A stretch of DNA of 64,000 nucleotides from Agarophyton chilense (taxonomy: Eukaryota > Rhodophyta > Florideophyceae > Gracilariales > Gracilariaceae): positions 744,001-808,000 of the forward strand of contig JARGXX010000113.1 in NCBI GenBank assembly GCA_030374765.1, read 5' to 3'. The position numbers and the translations under genes were made by a program. The notes beneath the pieces are model-generated. The model was not told where the DNA came from. It searched no databases and saw nothing but the letters and a program-made list of their open reading frames with translations. Of the stretch, positions 33,480 through 44,639 are shown in pieces. The first letter of the stretch is position 1, and every line of letters begins with the position of its first letter.

Positions 33480-35600
33480 TGGGGCCGTCCTTAGTTTCCG
33501 CTCTTCTTTTGGCGACCCTCCGCACTTCATCCACCGTGGTGTACGCCTGTCAGTCCGATCAGGTGAATTCCGTTCGTCTTCTCATCGTGGTACTTTTCCA
33601 TTGGTCGCCTGCGATGCCGAACTCGCCGTTTAAGCCCGTCGGATACGCCGTTCTCCCTCCGGACTATGTCGCTTCGGTCATCTTTCCTATCCATTTTCCG
33701 GCGGACCGGCCTGTGAGGATCGGCACCATGGCTTCGAACAACAAAGCGGGGAGCTTCTCGGGATACTAAGTGTCCTTCGAACGTTCCGGGGATCGCTAAG
33801 ACCATACCGTCAGACGAAACCCGCAGGCAGTGCGTCATGCCATTCTTCCGTCCTCTGTGGAAGAATACCAAAGGTTCTTCCATATGTGTCTTGACGCCCG
33901 CAGGTTCGCGACGATAACCGATTTCCGGAGGGGCAGTAAGAACGCGCGCAGCGTCTCATAGTACAAACGGTGGATACATTGTCCTGTAGATCCGCGTTCG
34001 GCGACGCACTGTCGCACCCTCATCCAGCGCTGCGAGGAGGAAGCCGAGTATCAGTTTAGGGTGAACAAACTGCTTTCGAACCTATATACGGACATCATCT
34101 TGCCTCATGTGAGATTTCCCCCGGCGGGTGACAATATCTTGGCGCTCATGTGCTTTCGACCGCCGTATGAACGCCTGTTCTGGATGTCCAATGGGGTCTA
34201 TTGGAACGAGATGCAGGAGCCCGATGGTCTTTTTCGTCAATCCCTGGGGTTCTTCTTTTGTTGGCACCAGGTGGAGTTTCACGACATGAGCGCAGACAAA
34301 CGTCTTTCGTTATATCTTTCGCTTCCCCACGTAAATGAAAACCAATTAGCCATGTATTGGCGTGTCTCTCCGCTCTTTTGGTTCCCACGCCGTCTGTGGC
34401 GGCGTATCACTCGTCCCAACCTATGGGCGATGACAATGACCGAAGTTCTTGGCAGTCCTGGAAGGTACTCTTCGTTGAGTTCGGCGTGATGTCCCTTCTG
34501 GCCTTCCTGGATACCGCGAAGTAAGGAGTCTGTTGTAATGTCCGTTCGGAGGATTGGAGGGTATGCTACGACGGGAACATACCCGCTCCTCGAGGTCGCC
34601 TAATCCCGCTCCCGGACATCATGGTCCGTTTCCTAAGGAACCTGGGCATCCAAAATATCCTTTGTGGGACCCAGTTCGACACGTCGAGGAGACCGAGGCC
34701 CTTTTGGATCATATCCTACAGGTGGAGTGGGGCAAGAATCCCGGGTTCCTTTGGTATGACTGGGATACCGACTCATTCACGCCGATTCCGCTGCATCCGC
34801 ACGGTCGGGACGACGCTCGTGCCTATCCCGCCAAGCCTTTGAGGTATCAACCATCGAACATCCCGAGGGGTCATGTGCCCGACTATTATCCAAAGGCCAT
34901 TGGTTTCGATCCCCTGTGCTTCGAGCCCGATGTGGAAGCCACGCCATTGGTTCCTGCTGGGATGTCCGATGGAGAATTCGTCGGTGACGATCCCTTCGTC
35001 CTAACCGTAGAGGGCGTTGATCCACCGGTCGAGTCCAGTGTTTTGTTGCCGACCGCTTCCCCTCCTCCAGCTCCTCCGGGCGCTGCTTCTCACGATGAAA
35101 TATCATATGAGCCGACCGTCGCTCAAGTGAACATACCTCCTAGAGAGGTTACTATCGAGGTCAAAAGTCCTGTAGGTGATGCGCTGGCTCAAACGTCCCC
35201 CGGGAGCGTCGACATCGCTCCATCCTCTCCGTTGCCACACTTTCTAGCTTCGTTCACGGCTGCAGCCGCGGATCTCCGTCATGTCTGCCGTACCGTTGGT
35301 ATTAATGCCTCCATGGACATTGCGATAGTCCTGAGGGAAGCCTGCTCGTGGGCGCGTCGCTCGGCGCGCTACACCGCGGTTGTCCTACAGGGTCAAGATC
35401 TGAAGACCGCTATGGTCAATCTCCAGCAGCATAATGCACAACTGATGTCCCAGAGGGATACAGCCGATTTGGATGCCCGGTATGGTCTAAATTTGAGCGC
35501 CCGGAGGCCTCCGATGGTGAAAATAGTTTTTCAGGTTAATCTCTGCCGAAGAAGCGTGCTCGGCTCGCTTGGTCCGGTCCTATTGGTACAGTAGGCTTCT
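33480..35600 (+). pseudogene. Element C1 antisense ORF (diverged member of the same family)
   Basis: On the strand opposite to pol, several open stretches read as a protein shared with element C2: VRFPPAGDNILALMCFRPPY, FWMSNGVYW, EPDGLFRQSLGFFFCWHQV and EMSADKRL-like DMSADKRLSLY. Further on come ALLDHILQVEWG, GFLWYDWD, PSNIPRGHVPDYYPKAIGFD and a C-terminal helical part (VLREACSWARRSARYT). The YW-x-E-M-x-E-P-x-G pattern and the GFLWYDW ... IPRGH ... IGF pattern parallel YWHEIESPHG and GGDFVYFDPW ... IPEGH ... IGF in elements A and B, so I regard the frames as homologous. The position (between LTR and chromodomain, converging on pol) is also the same. Function unknown. It is broken, with about three breaks. 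Confidence 0.72.
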
Positions 35601-35728
35601 CGGGTCACCCTAGTCCTGGTTTCGCTCATGCAGGTTCCAACGAGGACGACTGATTTACTCCTGCGCCAACCAGTGAGTCCTGTTGGTGTTAGGCGCGCTT
35701 CCGCGAACCTTGAGGTCATGGTGTTAGT

Positions 35729-36640
35729 TGTGGAGCAAAACCCGGCGACGGGAAGTGCTTTCAAGGTGTTCGAAGCCTTGCTCCCTGGGGGAGGCAGACT
35801 CAGAGACAGAGCCCTCTGTTCCACCCGTAGTGTGGGGTGTAACTCCCACGGGGGATTCCGGCAGTACCGACGGAGGTGAGGGGTAGAAACTGTGGATCGG
35901 GAATGGGTATGGGTATCCCAAAGAATGGGGGAAAATCCGGCGAAGAGGAAAAACGGGGCGAGGGTCGGGCACTAACAGGCACCGGACCCGAGAACCAGAA
36001 AAGGGGCGAAACAACAAAAGAAACCCAATACAGGGGCGAAAAACTGTCCTCGAAAGGAAACACAAAAAGCACGCAACAAGTAAGCAGAACCCCCACGGGG
36101 TATCGTGCACGCAGGTCGTCTGAGCGGTCCCAAGGGGGTGGTTGCACGGAACCCAAACGTGGGCACTGTCCAAGTGGAGTCGTGTCCCTACGCAGGCGTT
36201 GCTAACCAGAGCCCGTTCCTGGTTGTAAGGCCGAAACGATGGCGACGAAGAACCTCTAGAGGTATCGAAGACCAACCTTGGTTCCCATTTACTCTGAGCT
36301 CGGACTGTCAGATCTCGCCTCCCTAAGTAGGGCCCACTAACTAAACTCTACAGTAGTGCACACCTGCTCAGGGCCATACACGTGGAGATCCCACTGCCAG
36401 GGCCCAAAAGTCCAACGTTCTACAAATATCCGAAAATCGGTGCCAAAATTAAGCCACGTGTATCACGGAGCCAATCCAACCATGGGCCATCCGAATTTTC
36501 TCTTATAGGCGAAATATAACCGGAAAACAGTGCCACCTCAGCACACCTTAGAGGGGATCATAATCATAACCCTCGGAGGGTTCAATCCTCATTCTATGAG
36601 TTGCATCTTCAAGTATCCCCTAACTGGGCGTTGCTCTACA
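35729..36640 (-). repeat. Solo LTR nested in element C1 (912 bp), with TTAGT target duplication
   Basis: The insert starts TGTGGAGCAAAACCC and ends GGGCGTTGCTCTACA, inverted repeats of each other, and is flanked on both sides by TTAGT (35724-35728 and 36641-36645). Its inside resembles the element A LTR on the reverse strand (AAACCCAATACAGGGGCG, GGGGTGTAA). Element C2 has the corresponding uninterrupted site with a single TTAGT (on the reverse strand, 48911-48915). So a relative of element A jumped into C1 after C1 inserted, then collapsed to one LTR. Confidence 0.88.
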
Positions 36641-36895
36641 TTAGTTAGTCAAACAAAGTAATGCTTGCGCTTTTCCAAGGTTGTTTTTTTTTCTCAAACG
36701 TGCGTGCCCTGGGACGGCGTCCAACCTTGAGAGCGTCTCAGGTCTTCCTTAGGTGTCGCCTTAAAACTGACTTTGTTCTCTGATGCGGGAGCTACGGCTA
36801 ACCGTCGTGCTCCAGCGAACCGTCTTGTCGAGAGGCGTTTCGAGAGGTTTTTTGAGATTCTTCGGGCCAGTGGTTGCCCCCTTTTGAAGGCTGCG

Positions 36896-37471
36896 CTACG
36901 TGCTGCCGATTTTGCGCCAATAGAGGGCGATAAATTTAGCCGGAATGGTTTGAGGCTCTCGCCAAGTGTCTTCTTCAGGGTTGAAGCCGAACCAAACGAC
37001 GCGAGAGCACATAGTTCCATCTTCTCCCCGGCCGACGGATATGATGCGCTTGATCACGTATTCTAGTTGGTGTTCAATTTCCGTAAGAATAGTGTGGTCC
37101 AGAGGGGCGAATCCATCGTAGTCGGTTGGAAGAGATGGGTCCTCGTCATTGGCATTGACCATCTGGTCCATGGGGCTTTTCGGGTTCGTGGGAACTGCCT
37201 TAGGAGGTGTGGGGACTTGAGTGTCGACCTGATGTCGTAGTGATTTCATTGAGCCAGGGGGCTGGGACTTGGGTGGTTCGGGAGAGCTGGGGGCTTGTGA
37301 GACCCGATAAATAGATACAGTGTCCTGTCGTCCGTCAATTAGTAACGTAATGGTGTGTTGATTGGCCTTAAGAACTCTGTAAGGTCCATGATAAGAGGTT
37401 CCGCGTAGTGTCCTGGAGCTCACCACTGTCCTTCGGTGGCCGGTCCAGGTAAACCAATTCTCCTTTCCCAA
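36896..37471 (-). pseudogene. Element C1 linker and chromodomain
   Basis: The frame starts in the integrase C-terminal region (GPYRVLKANQHTITLLIDG), continues through a Pro-rich linker and ends in a chromodomain: EYVIKRIISVG, VVWFGFNPEEDTW, IPAKFIALYW. It matches element C2 at 48217-48798 closely. Pol ends here, facing the antisense frame with the nested LTR in between. Confidence 0.82.
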
Positions 37472-37531
37472 AGATAGTTGTGTTCCAGACGGCTCTGTCG
37501 AAATTGACCTGGTAACGCCGTTCGGCTTTGG

Positions 37532-38400
37532 TCAGTACAGCTCTAGTCGATTGGATAATGCGGTTGATGCGTCGGCGCAAGTAGCGCTTCGCCTGGTAGG
37601 AGTCATTCCTTCGATTATGTCCCCGGGCATAATAGACTCCTGAAGGTCAACAGCTATTGGCGGTGGCGATCTCTTCAGCGTTAAATCGAAACGTTTTGTC
37701 TCCGTGGAAGCGTGCACTTGCGTGTTGTAGGCATAAAACAGGGGCTCAACGTAATCGTCCCAGTCCAATTGGTGCTCCGATACGTAGTGTGCCAATCGGT
37801 GCAGAAGGGTGCGGTTGAAGCGTTCGGCTTGGCCATTTGCCTGCAGGTGGTACGCCGTGGTGGTCACATGTTTGATTCCTAACGTAGCACAAACGTGTGA
37901 GAAGAATTTGGATACAAACTGGCTGCCGTTATCCGTAAGGAGGTAGAGTGGAATGCCATACGGATATACCCATTGAGACAAGAAGGCCTTGGCGACATCC
38001 GTGGCTGTTGTCTTCCCTAGGGGTAGGGCTTGGATACGTTTGGTAAATCTATCGGTTACTACCAAAAAAAACCGTTTCCCATGGGACTACTTACGCAAAT
38101 GTCCAAGTATATGCATTGCGACAAATTACATCGGGCCAGCGGCGGGGAGGAGTTTCAATTTGGCCTGATGGTTGGCGTGAGACCCTCGGATTTATGCGAT
38201 TTAAGTACAGTTCCGTGCAGTTTTCCATAGGTCCTGCGCCATTATTGACCAAAAAGAAGAACTTCTTTAGGGTCTGCTACATTCGTCGGCATCCAGGGTG
38301 ACCATGAAAGGGAGGGAAATGGGCGGGGTATAGGAATCGCGCCCTTAGTGACCATGGTACTATTCGTTGGAGTGCGCCATCCAGTGGAGAGCAGCGACAC
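37532..38400 (-). pseudogene. Element C1 integrase
   Basis: The catalytic core is clear: VVTDRFTKRIQAL, LYLLTDNGSQF (second Asp), YHLQANGQAERFNRTL (Glu) and AYNTQVH. It is about as close to C2's integrase as paralogous copies of one family should be. The zinc-binding part upstream (38066-38400) is decayed. Confidence 0.8.
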
Positions 38401-38651
38401 AACAGTCCAAATCGGTCATAGTCGAATAAGCATCCAGGGGTTCCCACCAATCGGGCTGTTTCCTTGCACTACTCGTCTTCGACCTGCGCCTGTAGGAGTT
38501 CCTCAATAGTTCTAGGGAGGAGCTCTTTTTCCTCTGGGGCTATCGTGTTACCCTGAGGTGGTATCGAATTGGGCGGTACTGTATCCCAGTTTAATAGGTA
38601 GAATTCATTCTACTTTACCTCAGGATCGTCCAATTTGACCTTACCCATAAG

Positions 38652-40010
38652 TTAATCCGTTTGCATATAACTTTTAGGTCCATCATCTGTAAAGGGGACA
38701 AAAATGAGGTCGTCCAATGGCGTGCCATCAGTTCTGTCGGTAACGATTTGCGAGAGGGCATCTGCTGCCTGGTGCTTGATGCCTGGCCTATAGGTTATAT
38801 CGTAGTCATATTTAGACAGCCTAAGGTGCCAACGAGCGAGGCGACTTGATGCATCGGTCATATTGAGAAACCAGCAGAGTGAATTATGGTCTGTCCTAAT
38901 GATAAACCTAGCTCCTTGGGGTATAGACGGAGTGTCAGGACGGTATCCAATATGTCGATAGTCCTTCGGTGACTCCTGTTCCTGTAGCAGTCCACATCCA
39001 ACTTGGACATCAGAGGCGTCTGTGTCGAGGACAAAGGGCCTGTTGGGTTTTGGTAAAGCCAGTATAGGTGGGTTCCGCAATTTGTCCCTTAGGGTCTGAA
39101 ATGCTACGTACTGGTCGTCGGTAAGGGTTTCGAACTTCGAAGGTGTTCTCTTCTTTAGCATTTAGTTGAGAGGGGCCGAGATTTTAGCAAACCCTTGGAC
39201 GAAACGTCGGTAAAAATTGCACAAGCCCACGAAGGATCGTAGTTCCGTGTGGGTTCTGGGAGGTCTAGTCTAGCGAATCGCATTTGTGGACCGTGTGGCT
39301 ACCTTTAGCTTTCCTGGGAGGGCGACATGACCGATATAGTCCACCAAGGCCTGGAAAAAGGCGCATTTGCGGAGTTTCAGTGTTACTCCATCGTCCTGTA
39401 GGATTGTTAGTACCATCTTCACATGGCGAAGGTGTTCCTTCACGGTACGGGAGAAGATGATTACGTCATCCAAATAAATCAAGGCGAACTTCCATTTGAC
39501 TCTGGAAAATATGATGTCCATTACCCGTTGGAAGTTTGCTGGCGCATTCTTTAAACCAAAGGGCATACGAGTAAATCTGAACAGACCTTCTTGGGTGGAG
39601 AAGGTTGTCAACTCTCTCGCATTTTCGGCCAAAGGGACTTGTCAATATCTGGAGTTAGCGTCCAGTGTGGTAAATACGGCAGCTTCGCCGAAGGAATATA
39701 TACAGTCATCAATACGGTGTATCGGGTATGAGTTTCTCTTGGTTACTGCGTTCAGATTTCGGTAGTCGACACTGAACATGACCGAGCCATCTTTTTTAGC
39801 CACGAGGAAAAGGAGACTTGCCCATTCGGATTGGTTCGGAGGCGCCGGTTCTATGAGTTGATCTTTGCGCATCTCTTCCATCTGGTCGGCGACAATTTCA
39901 TTAACCTTCAGGCCTGTACGGTGTTGGTGCTGGAACTGTGGTCTAGCATCGTCCTGAATGTCAATGCGGTGTGTAGTGGATCTGACTTTGCACAATCTAC
40001 CTTGCCACAT
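38652..40010 (-). pseudogene. Element C1 reverse transcriptase and RNase H
   Basis: Reverse transcriptase is recognised by QFQHQHRTGLKVNEIVADQM, VMFSVDYRNLNAVTKR, TRMPFGLKNAPANFQRVMD and FALIYLDDVIIFSR, which holds the catalytic Asp pair. RNase H follows with FVLDTDASDVQVGCGLLQ, IRTDHNSLCWFL and HQAADALS. The order is that of Ty3/gypsy pol. Confidence 0.85.
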
Positions 40011-40364
40011 GGCCTGGTATTCCCTGAGGAGATCAAGTACCTGGGGCCTATAGGATTCGTATTCTGCGCCGATGGCGACTGTCCCCTTTTAAGAGTCGAC
40101 GTCCTCGTCGGGAGTTGGCGTCGCAAGGTTATCCATTTGGGCCTCCATAATGGCCACAGGCGCAGGTAGAGTGATGCCAATCACTGCAACTTTAGGTAAC
40201 CGTACGGGTTTATCTCTGAAGTTGCTGATGGTGACCAAGAAGGGCCTGTTGGAGTGGATGTCCATTACTTCATTGGCCATCAAATTAAGGTGCTTCAGAA
40301 CCGTTTTTGGGTGGTTCTGAATCATTAGGAGACCTGAGAATTGGGAATGGACCGATACAGCGAT

Positions 40365-40886
40365 CTACGCCATTGTGGGTATCGTTATGGACTTTGACAA
40401 GCTAACCTTATTGGACGTCGTGTTTTCGGAGATAACTGCTCGTTTGCGGGTAGCTTCTGGCCCTGGGGTGGAACCAGTTATGGAGATGGAAGGTGCCCGG
40501 TAGAATGCAACTTTCCTAAGGCCTGGATAAATGGCTTTAATGAATCGATCGATAAAGGAAGTCCCTAGGAATGCCTCAGTGCCCCAGTTAGGACAAACAA
40601 GGAACCACGTGCGGAATTTGAATTGTTCTAACTGGAGGTAAAGTAGTACTATCCCTTTAATGTCCATTTGTCTACGTGATGCATCGGTAATCCTGGGGGT
40701 CTTCCTTGCTCGAACGAAACCTTGCCAACCCAGTAGAAGTAGCTTAGGATGGACCAAGTTGGGACCAGAGCCCGTGTCCAATACAGCTGTGGCCACTCGA
40801 GAGTTGTTGGAACGAAGTCCCACAGTTACTCGGACTTTGTAATTCTCTTTTCTGAGGATACAGACAGGGTCGTTACTTTGTTTCAA
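40365..40886 (-). pseudogene. Element C1 aspartic protease
   Basis: The frame holds the retroviral-type aspartic protease motif AVLDTGSGPNLV near its N-terminal third and a later FLGTSFIDRF in the place of the second conserved (ILG) motif. In the family it cuts the Gag-Pol precursor. It lies between gag and reverse transcriptase as expected. Confidence 0.78.
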
Positions 40887-41014
40887 TTCTGGTTCATCCT
40901 CAGTGGTCCATCATGGGTGGTTTGTATTCGGAGGTGAGGAGCTCCTTGGCCCATGACCGTCCAACTGGTTGAGGCAGGGGCTTAAAGAGAGAGAATTTGC
41001 CTCGCGTCGACTCT

Positions 41015-42526
41015 CTAAGAGTCTTCCGAGGGGGTTTCCGTTTCTTCCTGAGGATAGGATTCCTCTTCGGCGTCGTCTGTAGGGTCTACAATGGCGTGGA
41101 CCTGTGGGGCTTTGATCGGAGTATCCGGAGGCGGGGCATCGCGGGAGCTTCCAGGGGTCCATGTGGTTTGTTGCTCTGCCCTGTTAAACATTCTTTCGGA
41201 TCTCCGCACCCGGTAATTCTCTTCCCTGAGGGCTTGGAGATTTTTCCGTGCGTCCTCAGGCAGATACCTCGAGCAGTCACAAGGTGGTACCATTGAAAGA
41301 CACAGGAAGCAGACCTTTGGGGCGCGAACAAAAACGTCCGTGCGGGGCGGAAAGGGAGATTAACTGGGCGTGGGTGGTCCAGTAGTCGCTGTGGTTCCCT
41401 GGGAGACATATGATGGGGGCCCGGACGGAGGAGAACTGAAACAAACCGCTAGAACATCTCCCGAGTCGGCATATTGGAGTGATGATTCCATGTCCGATTC
41501 CGTGGAGCTAACCAAATGGGCTTGGTTGGTTTTACGCAATGAGGTGGTGTGTCCTTTGGATATGTCATCGTTCAGCATGGATGTTCTGTAGGTTTTGCCA
41601 TAACCTTCGGCATAAGTAACGAGCCTTGGGAAGGAGTACTGTGGGTTTTCACTGTGGTAATTGCGGACATGTGTTAAAATTGCAGGGAGTAGTTCCGTGA
41701 TGACGTGATATTTGAGCCGTTTTTCGGAGAACACATTTCCACATCGGTAAGCCTTCTTCCATAGGTCGTCTGCAAAAACCGATTCGGTCATGGTGGAGCT
41801 CCGCCTAAAGGATATTACTTCCTGGTGGGAATCCATTATAACTTCATCCGTGGCGTAAGTTTCCAAGAGGTAATGGACAACTTGAGGGAATAACCTGAGG
41901 AGCTCGCCGTCTTGAGCTTCCACGAGGCCAGTTGTGCCAGATATCTCCGAAACCACTCGGTCACGCGCCTGTTTTGTAAGGAAGAATTGCAAACGGTACA
42001 GAGCGGCGCCCTCGTGGAAACTGTTCTCATCACAGGCCATACAGAACAAGCTGAGAAACCTAAGGACAGCAATGGGATCGGAACCGGAGAACTTGTCCGT
42101 TATGGTTAGTTGCATCCGTTTGGCCCATTTGGCGACTCTGCGGGCCACCGAACCAGAATACTTCGCGGACCTGTCGGCCAGCCGGTAATTCCGGTAGTCT
42201 AGAACCTTAAGGAAAAGTTCATTAGTTGTTGTCAGTGGTCTGAGGCCTCGAACAGTAGCCTCATTCACCTTCGAGTCGGTCGTTTCGGTCGAGGCCGATT
42301 CGGAATCACTCGTGTCCGAATGGTCTCTTCTATTGCTTCTTCTGTTCATCTTTCTCCTACGGTTGCTTCTTTTCTCTCCAGCGGAGTAGGGACCTAAATT
42401 ATCGATCTCTCTATCAGATCTGATGGAGCCCTGAGGTCGCTGTACCTCATACTGTCGTTCGGGAGGGGTAATCTGTCTCACTTCTAGAAGCTGAGCCTTT
42501 CTTCTGCTCCTAGATTGCCTTTTCAT
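41015..42526 (-). pseudogene. Element C1 gag region
   Basis: A 388-codon open stretch (41360-42526) begins MKRQSRSRRKAQLLEV, is Arg-rich at first, then acidic/Ser-rich (SDTSDSESASTETTDS). A helical capsid-like part follows (DKFSGSDPIAVLRFLSLFCM, LLETYATDEVIMD, FADDLWKKAYRCG). The layout is like the gag of elements B and D (basic/acidic leader, capsid), with the same relative spacing. A cysteine-containing stretch near 41280-41320 could be a degenerate zinc knuckle. Confidence 0.72.
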
Positions 42527-43255
42527 TAGACTACCAGGATGGTGTTCTCGGAAAGGGGCGGATAATACCGCAACTCCTGGGGGTTCGTTAGGGGGTTTCC
42601 ATATGGAAGCCGGATGTTTGACTTGTGGAGTGGTCCTAGGGACAGTGTTGCCTGTCTAGCTGGTGACTTCCCCTTAAACGGCTTGAATGAGGGAGTCTAT
42701 GAATATCTCAGAGTCTATGGTTTTGGGGATAATTCGCGTAACGAGGTAATCCGAATGTTCAGCGATCACCGTAGCGAGTCGCATGTCCACAATAGAATTC
42801 ACGTGGGCTGAGCAGAGCTCACGGAGAAGAGGCCAGAGAAGGTCGGCAAGCCCGGCCGGGAATGTTCTCTCTAATTCCTTTGGTCTGACGGGGTTCTCTT
42901 TGTGGTGTTTCTGGCCTAGAGTTGGCCATGGTGAGGCGTTCTCGTAAATGCGTGGCTACCGGGGGTTCTCGGCGAATCCTTTCAAGGTCGTCCAGGGGAG
43001 TCAGTACCCCTTGTGGCTGTCTTCTAGTGCTCTTGTGGTCACTGGAATTATCACCCTGTGGTCCAGGCGACATCGTCGGCGTCGCAGTGGAAACTGGTCC
43101 TGCCGTAAGAGTCCTATGGTCTAGTCCGTTTGGTGTGTTTCCTGCATCTATAACGGCGGTTGTTTCTGTACTTCTGGTCCGTTGGGGAATTAAACCAAAG
43201 GTTAATATCCGGATAATTCTTCGTTCAAGTGGTCCGTTTAATTATTCCAAAGGGC
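42527..43255 (-). other. Element C1 leader between gag and 5' LTR
   Basis: About 730 bases between the gag frame and the LTR. A short minus-strand frame (42819-43073, Arg/Pro-rich) may be the decayed gag start, but it is not long enough to support alone. Confidence 0.4.
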
Positions 43256-43273
43256 TTCTAAGTCTGGAGACCA
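43256..43273 (-). other. Putative primer binding site of element C1
   Basis: Three bases inside the 5' LTR the minus strand reads TGGTCTCCAGACTTAGAA. Primer binding sites usually begin TGG, complementary to the CCA end of a tRNA, and lie within a few bases of the LTR. I cannot name the tRNA from this alone. Confidence 0.5.
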
Positions 43274-43276
43274 CAA

Positions 43277-43720
43277 TGTAACGCAATGACGGTGGGGTCA
43301 GCGTACGGGTCTCCACCGGTGGTATCGTGGTAGAGCGGGTCCTAAGGTTCGAATCCTTGACGGTGGCACTCCCAGAGTACTTGGTGCAATGGGCTGGCGT
43401 TTACTGCGTAGTCCTACAGGTTGGAGCTACGGATACGATGGCTTGAAGACCAATTGGTCGAACTAATGTACCAAAGAGGGTTATTTAGTATCCTAACGGT
43501 GCCTGCCTTACTCAAAGGGAGAAGTGTCACTCGAGCCAAGTGAATAGTACTGGCGAGGCGCTGGGATCTCCCTAGCACTGTAATGCTAATGTATTACACT
43601 AATTGAAATGAAATAATTATCTAAATGAGACTAGCTGAAGTCGCCCAGTCCATGTGTGGCCTGTAAGATATCTCAGGCCGCGGCAGCTTACATGGCCCAT
43701 CCGTTATCGTTGCTGTTTCA
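43277..43720 (-). repeat. Element C1 5' LTR (444 bp)
   Basis: The partner of 32736-33180, about 85-88% identical by eye. On + it starts TGTAACGCAATGAC and ends CGTTGCTGTTTCA. The box A/box B-like motif is at 43315-43368, with box B perfectly kept and box A slightly changed. Confidence 0.88.
43315..43368 (+). other. tRNA-like box A/box B motif in C1 5' LTR
   Basis: The same motif as at 32774-32827. Box B GGTTCGAATCC is intact, and the D-arm-like part reads TATCGTGGTAGAGCGG. It lies antisense to the element, pointing away from its body. Confidence 0.55.
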
Positions 43721-43938
43721 GAGGACCTTCAGAAAAAATCCTAACAACATTTGCTCTGTGTGTGCGGCGATCCTGAGCGAATGATATATATATATACTTT
43801 CCCTCTAGCGGGCACAGTATTCAACTCCTGAAGACAAATTGTGAAAGTCGGTGTGGTTGTTTGTAGCGCGAGTGGATTGAACTCATCGTAGAGGCCGAAG
43901 AAGCAGGCATCGCGATCACCTGCCAGACTGAAAAGCTG
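43721..43938. other. Short gap with a (TA)n tract
   Basis: Between element C1 and the recombinase fragment. It contains a short TATATATATATA run near 43784-43796 and nothing else I recognise. Confidence 0.5.
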
Positions 43939-44550
43939 TCATAAGTCTACCAAAGAAGTAGCACTTTTCAACCGTGAGTACTGAACTATCTGCATTCTGC
44001 TTATCGCCTTTCCTTTCACAACAGCCAAACGCGCAACGAGGTCGTCGTGCGCCAGGCTGACGCTAGCTAGAACAAACGAGATAGCAGAGCTATCGCGCAA
44101 GACCTTCAGGAAGAATATAAACAGAACCATCTCACAATCGCGCAGAACGGCAATAGATATCATGTCCATGCCGAGGCTCCATATTTTCTGTACGACTCCG
44201 GCAGGAACGCCATATCGTATCTCCGTTTGACGTAACAGCCGCTCCATCCAACGAGCGTATGCTCGAATGAGGTTCTTGAGAAATGGATGAGGGAGTATAA
44301 ACTTTCCGGTCAGCTCAAGCTGCATCTCACGAACCGCGCTAAAGTATTGCGGTAAGGAGGTGCTTCTCACATGTCTCTTTCCTGCCTCGCGTTTTGACGC
44401 AAGCCATCCCACGAAAGCCACCCTATGCGCCTCCCTCTGCGACTTTGTTCTCGGAAAGCTAGTATTAGCAGCCAGTTTAGTATGCGGCAAGATATCCTCC
44501 AAAAATTCTGCGAAAAATGACGAATGGGGGATGCAGGTGCAATTTTTCAT
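43939..44550 (-). pseudogene. Tyrosine-recombinase fragment (DIRS/Crypton-like)
   Basis: A 203-residue frame reads like the N-terminal helical (SAM-like) part of a tyrosine recombinase and the beginning of its catalytic domain: STSLPQYFSAVREMQLELTG, LPHPFLKNLIRAYARWMERL, then FFLKVLRDSSAISFVL and ARLAVVKGKAISR. The first catalytic Arg corresponds to the LRDSS position. The later HxxR and Tyr motifs are not found, so it is a fragment. DIRS/Ngaro retroelements and Cryptons both use such enzymes, and I cannot tell which this was. Confidence 0.45.
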
Positions 44551-44639
44551 AATTCTTTAGAGTTCCAGCTTGACTCGGCTTTCGATTCTAGAGCAACACC
44601 CTGCAATTTATGAATGGGAAACGAATGCGCAAGACGCTG

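Larger units (their letters stand above)
32736..43720 (-). mobile_element. Element C1: older Ty3/gypsy chromovirus with antisense ORF and nested LTR
   Basis: An 11 kb minus-strand element with its 5' LTR at 43277-43720 and its 3' LTR at 32736-33180. In element order it shows a leader, gag (41360-42526), protease (40365-40886), reverse transcriptase and RNase H (38652-40010), integrase (37532-38400), a chromodomain (36896-37471), a nested foreign solo LTR (35729-36640) and an opposite-strand extra frame (33480-35600). LTR identity is about 85-88% by eye, so it is much older than element B. It has roughly ten visible breaks. No target duplication is apparent. Confidence 0.9.
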
